A stretch of 64,000 bases of DNA from Halosimplex salinum (GTDB lineage Archaea > Halobacteriota > Halobacteria > Halobacteriales > Haloarculaceae): positions 1-64,000 of the forward strand of contig NZ_QWGG01000007.1 in the NCBI RefSeq assembly GCF_003730195.1. Direction: 5' to 3'. Made by a program: the position numbers and the translations under genes. Positions 37,297 to 45,785 of this stretch are shown in pieces (the stretch's first letter is position 1; each line of letters begins with the position of its first letter). Under the pieces are notes generated by a model that worked only from the letters and a program-made list of their open reading frames with translations, had not been told where the DNA came from and made no database searches.

Positions 37297-37762
37297 CGAT
37301 GTCGGCGCGGTCTCGGTCTGTGCCACGGAGTGTGGCGCAGCGTGCTGTCAGGATGGTGCGTTCCTCCGTCCAGCAGACGTCGATACTCTCGAACAGTGCG
37401 GAGTCAGTGAGGCAATCCACGAGTGTGGACGCCGGACACGAGTCGACGAGGATGGGTCGTGCACCCTACTTGCGGACGACAATCACTGTCGAATCTACGA
37501 GGACCGACCACTCGACTGTCGTCTGTTCCCGGTTGGATTCGAACTGGACGACAGACGAGAGGTCGTGCACATCGTTCTCGTCGGCTGTCCGTTGACCGAG
37601 GTGCTTGACGAAGAGACGCTAGCCGAGTACGTCGAGTCAGCCCGGGCTGCTCTCTCCGAGTTCACCGCTGCGTCGCTTCGGGCCTACGACGATCTCCTGT
37701 TCACAGACGAATACGAGCGCATCGCGACCGTCGAATACGACACGATCGAGATAAACCTATGA
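37286..37762 (+). CDS. YkgJ-type Cys-cluster protein
   Basis: A 158-residue protein with an N-terminal CX3CX3CC cluster (CATECGAACC, residues 12-21) and a later CRIYEDRPLDCRLFPV. Together these match the YkgJ/UPF0153 zinc- or iron-binding family; the same domain occurs in the flagellin lysine methylase FliB. It overlaps both speD and speE, so all three are made together. Its job between two polyamine enzymes is not known; a metal-dependent step on the polyamine or its target is possible. Confidence 0.78.
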   Translation: MPNSDVGAVSVCATECGAACCQDGAFLRPADVDTLEQCGVSEAIHECGRRTRVDEDGSCTLLADDNHCRIYEDRPLDCRLFPVGFELDDRREVVHIVLVGCPLTEVLDEETLAEYVESARAALSEFTAASLRAYDDLLFTDEYERIATVEYDTIEINL

Positions 37763-38667
37763 CCTACGACGATACCCGTACCCACTGGTTCGCAAACTAC
37801 CACTCAGAATCGATGTATCAGTACGTCCGTTCAGATCCAGTCCACGTCGAGGAGACCGAGTTCCAGAATCTGTCCGTCCTCGATACCGACCAGTATGGAC
37901 GCATCATGGCCCTTAACGGTGAAATCCAGATCGCTGAGGACTCCGATGCTTGCGTGCACGAACCGATGGTACACCCCGGACTCCTCACCCATCCAGATCC
38001 GCGAAATGTGTTGGTCATCGGTGGAGGCGATGGAGCCTCCAGTCGTGAAATCGTCAAACATCCAGTCAGCCGCGTCGACGTGATAGAGCTGGACGAGCGG
38101 GTCGTCGAAATCTGCCGGGAATACTTCCCGTCGTTCGCGAGCGGCTTGGAAGACGACCGAGTGTCTCTCCACTTCCGCGACGGGCTCGAATTTGTCAGGT
38201 CGACCGATCGTCGCTACGACGTGATCCTGCTCGACATTTCGGATCCGCAGGGTCCGGCACAATCGGTGTTTACCCGTGAATTCTACAACAGACTCGCCGA
38301 GGTCCTCCAGGACGATGGACTGATCGTGACCCATTGTGAGTCGCCAGACTCCAGTAGAGACGTCTTCTATCGTATCAACGCGACCCTCGATACCGAATTT
38401 CCAGTCACTCGACCGTACCGACACTGGGTGCCGGCCTACATCGACTTCTGGGGTCGGACTATCGCATCAAAGGTTCACGATCCGAGGGAGATGACCGTTT
38501 CCCGGATCGCCGATCGGCTCGAAACGCGCTCCATCGAGACCGAATGGCTCACTCCTGAACTCTGTCACGCGATGTTCCGCTCGTTGAACAAGCAGGTTCA
38601 GGATACGCTCGATGAAGATTGGGAACCGATCACGAAATCGAACCCGGTCGAATTCGAACGTCCATAG
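37759..38667 (+). CDS. speE: SpeE-like polyamine aminopropyltransferase
   Basis: A 302-residue spermidine-synthase-family enzyme. It has the SAM-type motif VIGGGDGASSREI, the acidic pocket in VDVIELDERVVEICR and VILLDISDPQGPA, and a C-terminal YIDFWGRTIASK in place of the usual gating region. It transfers aminopropyl groups from decarboxylated SAM to an amine; putrescine, agmatine or another acceptor cannot be told apart here. It overlaps the Cys-cluster gene by 4 nt. Confidence 0.88.
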   Translation: MTYDDTRTHWFANYHSESMYQYVRSDPVHVEETEFQNLSVLDTDQYGRIMALNGEIQIAEDSDACVHEPMVHPGLLTHPDPRNVLVIGGGDGASSREIVKHPVSRVDVIELDERVVEICREYFPSFASGLEDDRVSLHFRDGLEFVRSTDRRYDVILLDISDPQGPAQSVFTREFYNRLAEVLQDDGLIVTHCESPDSSRDVFYRINATLDTEFPVTRPYRHWVPAYIDFWGRTIASKVHDPREMTVSRIADRLETRSIETEWLTPELCHAMFRSLNKQVQDTLDEDWEPITKSNPVEFERP

Positions 38668-39294
38668 CAGGATCACAGTTTTCGAGAGTATCGATCGATG
38701 TAGGTTGCCTTTCTGTCGCAGCGTACGAAAGGCCCGAGTCCGTGCCAGCGAAGGCTCCACAGAGATTGTGTATCTCGGTTCTCTCCGCAGTGGTGTGCGT
38801 ATCCGAACAACGGAACAGACGAACAAATTACAGTACGCCGGACAAGACGGCTCTGGCCGCTTTTTGATCCGACTGACACTGAAGCTGTGGCCTTTCTCCT
38901 CGAGTCACGGGACCGAGGATCCGTCCCTAACGAAACTCGCCATGGAACCTGCATGTTCCGTCTGGCCGACACGGAAGTATCCAGACGAGGGACTGGTATC
39001 CATATCGACTGTTCGCTGCCATCTGGCGACCAGCCCGTTCGATGGCTCGCGAATCAGCCCGAGATGGATCTATCGCGAAGACGCGCTCTCGGGTTTTCCC
39101 TGAGGTGTCGATCCAGACGACTTTGAACGATCGGGTGATCGTCATATAATATGCGCAACAGCGTCTCTCAATGAACCAGCACGTACGTCTACACCGAGTG
39201 TAGTCATATCGTCCCGGCACTGATTGGCTGAGATTGCTCTAGTATGGGTCGTCGGAAACTCTAAGGGGTATGTTCTACATGTTCCTCTATCTCG
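38668..39294. other. Long intergenic stretch with one possible small gene
   Basis: About 630 bp between speE and the membrane protein gene at 39295. It contains one plausible small minus-strand ORF (38927-39145). The final ~100 bp before 39295 are AT-richer and likely hold the promoter. No repeat or RNA gene seen. Confidence 0.5.
38927..39145 (-). CDS. Possible small hypothetical protein
   Basis: A 72-residue ORF from the ATG at 39145, with an AT-rich GCATATTAT directly upstream. The protein (MTITRSFKVVWIDTSGKTRE..., with SRAIERAGRQM) reads like a small folded domain of strand-strand-helix type rather than random sequence, but no family is recognised. It stands alone in an intergenic stretch. 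Low confidence. Confidence 0.35.
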   Translation of the reverse strand: MTITRSFKVVWIDTSGKTRERVFAIDPSRADSRAIERAGRQMAANSRYGYQSLVWILPCRPDGTCRFHGEFR

Positions 39295-41052
39295 ATGTCG
39301 ATCATCGACCCGGATCCAGTCGTGACGATGAAACAACGGTGGGAAGTTCGACCTGGCCACGATATATCAGATTGGTTAGATAGAGATATTCAGTGGCTTT
39401 CCGTTGCAGCAGGGAAGTGGGAATATGCGACAGAGTCGGGAATTCAGGGATATCAAGTGACTATCGAAGATAGAGGCGAGATGTATGTCTCACGGAGCCT
39501 CTCGGGGTGGTTCCGATATTTGATATATTTTAGTATATGTTTGGTTCCATTGGCAATTTTGTTCCCATCCTGGCACACCGCTCTCATTCTCAGCTGGGTC
39601 GGGGTCTACGGATTAAATTACGATACTAGCCCTCTCACGGATAGTCCTGCTATTCAGATAACGCATCAGGTAAGTAACGCAGTGGCTGTTCTGTATTTCG
39701 TCGGGTTTGTCACCTGGGCACGTATCGTCGCAGCAATGGCACCATCACTTTCTCATCGCCTGTTCATCATTCTAATATGCGTTCTCTACGCTTCTAGCCG
39801 GTTATACACTAACAATGCTCTGCCGAGACAGTCCTATTCAGTCGTCTCACACGTCGTTAGAATCCCACTCGATGCAGTTCGTTCGATAAGTCTCCCGGTG
39901 ACAGCAATTCTCGTGGCCGGTGTCTCTGGTGCGTGGGTCGAACGAGCAACGAAACTCGGGATCGAGGCGCTCCAATCACGAGAGGACGTACGAGCATTCG
40001 AATCGATCGCATCAGATATCGTTGGCGGATCGGCTAATCTCCCCGAGTTGATTCTCTACCTGATGGTTCTGGCCCGAGAATGGTTTCCGCTCCTCATATG
40101 TTTGTATTGTGTCCGTCTTTCGTTATCCTGGAATCGGGAGACTGCCAAAAGCGGGACACATCTGTACGCACAACTCACGACATCGACGGTAGCAGCTGCA
40201 TCGTCAGGACGGTCGAAACTGCTACGAGCAGGATTAAGCCTTTTCTGGGGCAATATCGCACTTGTTTTGACTGCTGGTGTTGTGGTGACCCTCCTCACGA
40301 GAGTGAGTGCCCGATTCGATCTGCCGGTCGTTCCGCTGGAACCTCTTTCCCCATATCTCCCGTCTACTATCGAGAGTACTACAGAAGGCCTCGTCGGAAG
40401 TGTATTCACTGTCTTCCAGTCTGCGGCCTCCTCAATTCCGTTCACACTTGGAGAGAATGGAATTCTAATACTGCTTTTGCTCACTCTTGCTCCAGCGGTG
40501 TACATCTCTGTCGGATTCGTTTTTCTCCTCGTCGTGACCCCGGTCAGAATCCTGTGGACACTTATACAGAGTTCAACTGTCGATTGCGAGCCAGAAACCA
40601 CTGTTCCCTTCGTCAGGCGAACTGATCACGTCAGTGGCATCGTTCCAATTCGGATTTTTGGAAAGACTGTATGCATCTTTCTGGGTCCCGAAATCGGAGA
40701 GTCCACCTCTTCCGAGCAATTGCGATCTCTACTCAGTGAAGTCCGTCGGGGCGGCCAGGATCAATCCGTTCTTTTGCTACTTCTGAGCATCGTAGTCGTT
40801 TTCGTCCCCGGCGGTCGGATAATACGGCGGTCACTTTCACCACCGACGGGATCGGTGCGAATAGACCGTCTGAACGCCGAATGGCAGACAGCCAGTTCCA
40901 CTCCCGAGACTAACGAGGACGAACCAGACCAGCGTGAACGATCGCTCGTAGGCAACTTACTGAACGATAGCCGTCGGATGCTAAGCCAACGTCTCCAGGC
41001 ACACATGAGTCTGTTTCGACTGTACTATGGGACGAACCGGTCGACGAGCTGA
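39295..41052 (+). CDS. M48-like membrane protein lacking the zinc motif
   Basis: A 585-residue protein with about nine hydrophobic segments and the same layout as the two M48 proteins nearby, including a late FGKTVCIFLGPEIG segment where they have the pre-catalytic strand. In the place of HEEGH it reads EQLRSLLSEVRRGG, so no zinc site remains. Base composition is AT-richer than its neighbours. It may be a non-catalytic partner of the M48 peptidase at 41025, whose gene ends inside it on the other strand (28-bp overlap of the 3' ends). Confidence 0.7.
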   Translation: MSIIDPDPVVTMKQRWEVRPGHDISDWLDRDIQWLSVAAGKWEYATESGIQGYQVTIEDRGEMYVSRSLSGWFRYLIYFSICLVPLAILFPSWHTALILSWVGVYGLNYDTSPLTDSPAIQITHQVSNAVAVLYFVGFVTWARIVAAMAPSLSHRLFIILICVLYASSRLYTNNALPRQSYSVVSHVVRIPLDAVRSISLPVTAILVAGVSGAWVERATKLGIEALQSREDVRAFESIASDIVGGSANLPELILYLMVLAREWFPLLICLYCVRLSLSWNRETAKSGTHLYAQLTTSTVAAASSGRSKLLRAGLSLFWGNIALVLTAGVVVTLLTRVSARFDLPVVPLEPLSPYLPSTIESTTEGLVGSVFTVFQSAASSIPFTLGENGILILLLLTLAPAVYISVGFVFLLVVTPVRILWTLIQSSTVDCEPETTVPFVRRTDHVSGIVPIRIFGKTVCIFLGPEIGESTSSEQLRSLLSEVRRGGQDQSVLLLLLSIVVVFVPGGRIIRRSLSPPTGSVRIDRLNAEWQTASSTPETNEDEPDQRERSLVGNLLNDSRRMLSQRLQAHMSLFRLYYGTNRSTS

Positions 41053-42845
41053 ACCGTTCGATCCCACCATGATCGCTCTGCTTCGGATTCGTGTAATCGC
41101 TGTGTTCGTCGCTGATAGTCGGGATGATCGTTCAGTGCAAACTCACCGAAAAACAAGGCAAAAGAATCGTCGAGCAATCCTCCCGAGGTCGAAGGATCGA
41201 ATCGCGGCGTGAAGCTGACACCGAACGCTTCAGCCGGTTTCTCGTCCGGAACCATCGCGATTTTGAGTAGTGCACTCGTCAGCCACTGCGCGCCGACTGC
41301 CTCTTTGGCATAGTCGTCAGCTCGTTCCTCTCGGTACTGGAAATCGACCATTGCGTACAGGACATTCTGACCGACAAGTGTGACCGTACTCAGGATCGTC
41401 ACGAGGTTGCAGAGACGGGTGTCACCGTTCTGAATGTGGCCTTCCTCGTGAGCGACGATCGCCGCAAGTTCACGGTCGTCGTCAAATAGTGAGACGTACC
41501 GCTCTGAGACAACGATGTACGACTGCTTCCAAGTCGAGAAGCTCGCCGCAAATAGCTCGTTCGAGTCGTAGACACGGAATTGAGAAGAGTAGCCTGCTAC
41601 GGAAACACTCTTTCGCGTCGAATTTTCGAGGATATCATGAATACGACGTTGTCGACTGACGTACTGGTAAATGATACCAGCGGGGAAGTATAGAGCTAAC
41701 AAACCGACGACTGTTTCGGTCGTAGATAGAGTAATCCATTGATCAGGAAACTGACGAACCTCGATTCCGAAGAGGACAGTGAGGGTCGTTTCGAGTGCGA
41801 AATATATCAGGATTGAAGAAGCAAGAACTGCCAGCGAATCTATCAACCGACCGGCGTTCGTCACTCTCCGCCGTTGGAAGTTAACATAACCCAAAATACG
41901 GTCTTCGTCGCCAGCATCTCTGAAGGCGTCGATACTACCGATCAGTAGTATCAGTGCAACAGCCTCGTCGAGGAACGGAGCGTTAAATGGACCTTCGGAT
42001 ACTGCAGTTCGGAATATTTCGTCACTGTTTTCTAGATGTCTGTTTATGAATACTTCGCTGAGTAGAGATGCCGCTGGAAGGAATGCTAAGATCCACAGTA
42101 ACCGAATTGTATGTGTTGCATAGCGTTGGGCGATTCCCGAAATCTGCAATTCTCCTATGAACGTCCCTTTGAGCAGTCGAATCGCCCATCTCCCCCGATC
42201 CGCGTACAAGAGAACGAACAGCAATATAGTGAAAACGATTGATGCTCCAGCGATCGTGACCGTCACTTTAGCCCGATTTACGTAGGCAGCGACCAGTAAC
42301 GTACCAAGTGTACTGATCTGTAGTAGCGAGATCACTCTCAGGGTATTGTATCTCTGATACTCGATCCCCCTGTTCAATCCATCGATGAGCGGGTCGGGTG
42401 CGCTGTCAACATCTGTACTCCGCAACCCGTCACGGAGTAGTGATTTGATGATGAATAGGAGAAGGAGTAGACCCCCCAAGATTACAGCGAAGCCATAAGC
42501 ATAGATATCGATTGTTCCGGTATTTTGGATGTAATAAACAAGAGTAAACAGCACACCAAGTGGCCAGAATCCACGCAATTGCTGTTTCAGTAACCATGGA
42601 GATGTTTTCACCTCTTGATGGACTACGCATCCCTCCTCGTCATTTGCTTCCTCGAACTCCCATTCGTAGATCAGTGAAAGGATCCGACCTTGCCATACCC
42701 CCGTGAGTGACTTCTCGTCGAAGTGGATATCGTGTTCGTCACACTGTTTAGATAGAAACTCCCTCACATTGGCTTCCCCTTCAGATGGAAACCGAAGCTG
42801 CGAGTGACTGTACACGATCTGCACGTCGTCCATATTAAGTTCCAC
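41025..42845 (-). CDS. M48-type membrane metallopeptidase
   Basis: A 606-residue membrane protein with several hydrophobic segments (about residues 90-380) and an M48 catalytic part: AAIVAHEEGHIQNGDTRL near 465 and REERADDYAKEAVG near 510. The N-terminal ~85 residues are soluble and acidic, as in its neighbour at 39295. Its 3' end overlaps the convergent gene at 39295 by 28 bp. The convergent pair may act together. Confidence 0.82.
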   Translation of the reverse strand: MELNMDDVQIVYSHSQLRFPSEGEANVREFLSKQCDEHDIHFDEKSLTGVWQGRILSLIYEWEFEEANDEEGCVVHQEVKTSPWLLKQQLRGFWPLGVLFTLVYYIQNTGTIDIYAYGFAVILGGLLLLLFIIKSLLRDGLRSTDVDSAPDPLIDGLNRGIEYQRYNTLRVISLLQISTLGTLLVAAYVNRAKVTVTIAGASIVFTILLFVLLYADRGRWAIRLLKGTFIGELQISGIAQRYATHTIRLLWILAFLPAASLLSEVFINRHLENSDEIFRTAVSEGPFNAPFLDEAVALILLIGSIDAFRDAGDEDRILGYVNFQRRRVTNAGRLIDSLAVLASSILIYFALETTLTVLFGIEVRQFPDQWITLSTTETVVGLLALYFPAGIIYQYVSRQRRIHDILENSTRKSVSVAGYSSQFRVYDSNELFAASFSTWKQSYIVVSERYVSLFDDDRELAAIVAHEEGHIQNGDTRLCNLVTILSTVTLVGQNVLYAMVDFQYREERADDYAKEAVGAQWLTSALLKIAMVPDEKPAEAFGVSFTPRFDPSTSGGLLDDSFALFFGEFALNDHPDYQRRTQRLHESEAERSWWDRTVQLVDRFVP

Positions 42846-43046
42846 AGACCCTCATAACAAAAAGAGTAATCGTTCCCTCTGACACGAGTGTGCAGCGTGT
42901 CTTCTCAGCGATCGATTTATTCGCACATGATTATGTCATTTTATATATGGGAATACTGTAATCACCTCGTTCTTGGCCGGTAGCAAGTTTGGACAGGTTT
43001 CACAACTTTGAACCATCTCGATTGCTCAAAGAAGGGCAAGTGGCAC

Positions 43047-43985
43047 ATGCTGTCCGATCATATAGGATGTATGATAGCCACCGATCTGGCGTCCGGTCTC
43101 TTGCTCGGCCTCGGCTGTGGCGACGCACTCGGTCGTCCAGTGGAGTTTCAGTCGACCGGCCAGATCGAACAGACCCACAGTCGGGTGACCGAGATGCTCG
43201 CCCACGGAATACACGGCCAGCCAGCGGGGACCATCACCGACGACACGGAAATGGCCCTGTGTATCGCCCGTAGTCTCGTCGAACAGGGTAACTTCGATCC
43301 CGCAGACGTCGCGGACAGATTCGTGGCGTAGTACGAGAGCGACCCGTTCGATATCGGGCTCATGACGATGGACGCACTCCGTCAAATCCGGGACGGCACT
43401 CCGTGGGGCGTGGTTGGACAGGACGTCTGAGACGAACGCCCCGAAGGGCAGAACGCGGGGAACGGGAGCGCCATACGGTGTTCGCCGTACGCGACTGCCT
43501 TCGCCGACCAGCCAGAGCGACTCACAGAGGTGAGTCGACAGTCGTCGGCGATCACCCAGGCCGACCCGCGCTGTACGTACGGGTTTGCGCCCCTCTATCG
43601 GACGCTCGCAAGGCTTCTGAACGACACCAGAAACAAACTCGACGACACTCTCGACGAACTCCGTTCCGACGCACCCGAGGAACTCGTGTCTGCGCTGGAT
43701 CCCATCCCTGACAGGATCTATCCCGACCAGTTGCAGTCGAGCGGCTACGTCGTCCACACGATTCAGGCCTCCCTGTACCACGGGTTGACGGCCGACAGCA
43801 CCGAGAAGGCTATCGTCTCCGCGGTCAACATGGGCAACGACACGGATACAGTCGGCGCCGTCACCGGGGCGATCACCGGGGCCCGATTTGGCGCGTCGGC
43901 GCTCCCCGATCGATGGTGGTCCGAGCTTTCACATCACGAGGAAATTGTCTCCCTCGCCGATGAGCTAGCGGCGTTGCAGGCCTAG
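43047..43985 (+). pseudogene. ADP-ribosylglycohydrolase gene with two stop codons
   Basis: One continuous frame encodes a DraG-type ADP-ribosylglycohydrolase: GLGCGDALGRPVEF, then GTITDDTEMALCIARSLVEQG, GNGSAIRCSPYATAF, and the C-terminal AVNMGNDTDTVGAVTGAITGARFG metal-binding motif. It is broken by TAG at 43329-43331 and TGA at 43428-43430, with no frameshift. Both stops lie where Trp would be reasonable. The N-terminal start is uncertain; ATG 43047 is used. It would have removed ADP-ribose from proteins or nucleic acid. Confidence 0.85.
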
Positions 43986-44032
43986 CTTCTGTGCGATTCG
44001 CCTGACGTACTCAGGGTGCGTGCCAGATGTGA

Positions 44033-44061
44033 TTTTATCGCCCCCTGTGGGGTGCGGGGGC
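44033..44061 (+). repeat. Shared leader element, copy 3
   Basis: TTTTATC (44033-44039), GCCCCC (44040-44045), TGT, GGGG, TGC, GGGGGC (44056-44061). It is followed 26 nt later by the ATG of a broken DUF6735 copy. Confidence 0.8.
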
Positions 44062-44086
44062 GTCAGCAAGCCTCCTACGGATACTA

Positions 44087-44180
44087 ATGGATTTCTCACA
44101 CTCGTCGTGTGCGAACGACCGGATAGTGCCTACAACCGACGTTACTTACACTGGGGCACAGCGCTTCGGGATCGATAGAG
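44087..44180 (+). pseudogene. 5' fragment of a DUF6735 gene
   Basis: This stretch matches the first ~100 bp of the intact DUF6735 gene at 45150, including the shared string GAACGACCGGATAGT and CTGGGGCACAG versus CTGGGGCGCACAG, but it loses similarity soon after. It keeps the upstream leader element, so it is a leader-plus-start duplication that decayed. The open frame runs on by chance into vapB, which should not be taken as a real fusion. Confidence 0.75.
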
Positions 44181-44280
44181 CTGTCCCCGAGAATCACCGT
44201 TCGGTAGCGACGACAGGGACGAGATGTTCGAGTCGGTCCACGAGGCTACGTACCTTCACTGTTCAACAGCCCACGACTGA

Positions 44281-44332
44281 TATAATGCTCACCGAAAAGT
44301 ATACTCAATACATGCACGTACATGCATGCATG
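44281..44332 (+). promoter_or_regulatory. vapBC promoter and overlapping CATGCA repeats
   Basis: TATAAT at 44281-44286 sits about 46 nt before the antitoxin ATG. CATGCA occurs at 44311 and 44321, one turn apart, and the palindrome TGCATGCA at 44323-44330 overlaps the start codon. This is a likely operator for autoregulation by the VapB antitoxin. Confidence 0.5.
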
Positions 44333-44563
44333 GGGACGACAACGATCTCACTGAAGGACGAAGCGTACGAACAGCTCAAAGAAGCGAAACAGGAGGGCGA
44401 AAGCTTCAGCGACGTCGTCCTTCGACTGACCGACTCGCCGGATACCGAAGCACAGATCGCCGAGCTCGCGGGCGGACTCGGCACCGACTTCGCCGAAGCG
44501 GTCGAGGAGTCTTCGGCCGACGTGAATGAATCGCTCGACATGGAGTCGGGCAACTACGAATGA
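44330..44563 (+). CDS. VapB-type antitoxin
   Basis: A 77-residue protein starting at the ATG at 44330. Its N-terminus (GTTTISLKDEAYEQLKEAKQEGESFSDVVLRL) has the ribbon-helix-helix pattern of archaeal VapB (DUF7557/DUF217-like) antitoxins, and an acidic C-terminal tail would wrap the toxin. It overlaps vapC by 4 nt. A longer frame upstream is a chance extension into the DUF6735 fragment. Confidence 0.85.
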   Translation: MGTTTISLKDEAYEQLKEAKQEGESFSDVVLRLTDSPDTEAQIAELAGGLGTDFAEAVEESSADVNESLDMESGNYE

Positions 44564-44961
44564 GGCTGCTGGATACGAACGTCCTCGCCAAGTGGGGCGA
44601 CCCAGCAGCGAGTGACGAGGTCGTTCCGTACCTGCAGGACCACGCGGACGAGCAGTTCGTTACCTCGTCGTTCGTGCTGTTCGAGTTTTTCCGACCTGCA
44701 AAACGGCGGGACAACTCCCGCGAAGTCCACGCGTGGCTGGGACGAGTGCTAGACGGCGTCGAACCGTTCACACAGAGCGCAGGGCTGACAGCGGCGAGTG
44801 TCGAGGCGAAGCTCCAAACCCAGGACGCGGTGCTCCCGATGCGAGACCTGTTGATCGCCTCCCATGCGAAAGACCTCGGGGCGACGTTCGTCACCGTCGA
44901 CAAGGGCGACTTCGCGAACCAACCCGTCCAGCAACTACTCGACGTCGATATCATCCGGTAG
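44560..44961 (+). CDS. vapC: VapC-type PIN-domain toxin
   Basis: A 133-residue PIN domain RNase. Conserved acidic positions are visible in LLDTNVLAKW, SFVLFEFFR (Glu), MRDLLIASHAKDLG (Asp) and VTVDKGDF. VapC toxins cut tRNA or rRNA when released from VapB. Start and antitoxin stop overlap (ATGA), so translation is coupled. Confidence 0.88.
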   Translation: MRLLDTNVLAKWGDPAASDEVVPYLQDHADEQFVTSSFVLFEFFRPAKRRDNSREVHAWLGRVLDGVEPFTQSAGLTAASVEAKLQTQDAVLPMRDLLIASHAKDLGATFVTVDKGDFANQPVQQLLDVDIIR

Positions 44962-45095
44962 ATTCTCGACCGATGGCCAGCGATAAGCGATGACCCTGCG
45001 CGGTGCTGGTAGCAATCTGACCGAATAGCAGTCCCTCAGAGGCTGGTACCGGAGCAACACGTTCACTCGAAATCTGGTGTGTGACGCAGCGATCC

Positions 45096-45124
45096 GTTTA
45101 TCTCCCCCTGAGGGGCGCGGGGGC
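45096..45124 (+). repeat. Shared leader element, copy 4
   Basis: GTTTATC (45096-45102), CCCCC (45104-45108), TGA, GGGG, CGC, GGGGGC (45119-45124). It ends 26 nt before the ATG of the intact DUF6735 gene. Confidence 0.8.
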
Positions 45125-45149
45125 GCCAGCAATCCTCCCGCGAGTACCA

Positions 45150-45785
45150 ATGGGACATCGTGCACTCATCGCCTACGAACGACCGGATAGTACCTACAAC
45201 TGCCACTTCACGCACTGGGGCGCACAGAACCTCCGCCTCAAGCCAGCCATCTCGAAAGAGACACCCTTCGGGGGCGACGACCCAGACCGAACCGTCCAGA
45301 CCGTCCACAGGCGACTTCTGGAAGCCACGTCAGAACGTGCCGTCGACCGCGTCCTCGACGCCACCGACCTCCCGTCCAGACAGGTCGATATCGACCCGTG
45401 GGCGACCCACGTCACGATCGACGCGATCATCACCCAGTATCTGGACTACCTGCACCACGAGGCATTCTACGTCGTCGACACCGACTTCCGAGTTACCGCC
45501 TACCGAACCCACTGGTTCGGACTGCAGTACGACTGCCGAGCAGTCGAAGACACGCCAACGGTCGGTAACGGCGCGCTCCGAACCGTGCGCTGGTACGAGG
45601 GCGAGCCCGTCGGCGACGGCTTCGCCCAGGGAGAGTTTCAGGCGCTCAAAGCCGTCGCCGGCGACATGATCGACCGGGGCGTGTTCACCCACGCCGACGC
45701 CATCGAGTACCTGAAAACAAAACTCGACGAGTGGGTCGAAGACCAGGAAGAGTTGATCATTCGCAGGCCGAATCTCGGCGAGTGA
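45150..45785 (+). CDS. DUF6735 family protein
   Basis: A 211-residue acidic protein from the ATG at 45150. An upstream GTG in frame would translate through the leader element and is not credible. The N-terminus (MGHRALIAYERPDSTYNCHFTHWGAQNLRL) is the hallmark of the haloarchaeal DUF6735 family, common on plasmids. Function unknown; no catalytic motif known. Its stop abuts the stop of the convergent integrase gene with no gap. Confidence 0.85.
   Translation: MGHRALIAYERPDSTYNCHFTHWGAQNLRLKPAISKETPFGGDDPDRTVQTVHRRLLEATSERAVDRVLDATDLPSRQVDIDPWATHVTIDAIITQYLDYLHHEAFYVVDTDFRVTAYRTHWFGLQYDCRAVEDTPTVGNGALRTVRWYEGEPVGDGFAQGEFQALKAVAGDMIDRGVFTHADAIEYLKTKLDEWVEDQEELIIRRPNLGE

Noticed and set aside
43329-43430. 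TAG/TGA in the ADP-ribosylglycohydrolase gene as recoding (pyrrolysine or selenocysteine)
   Set aside because: No recoding machinery or signal is seen, haloarchaea are not known to use either here, and one TAG plus one TGA in one gene fits decay better.
44087-44563. A 158-residue fusion of a DUF6735-like start with VapB
   Set aside because: The first part is a decayed fragment of the gene at 45150; the antitoxin domain begins at its own ATG with its own promoter-like box.
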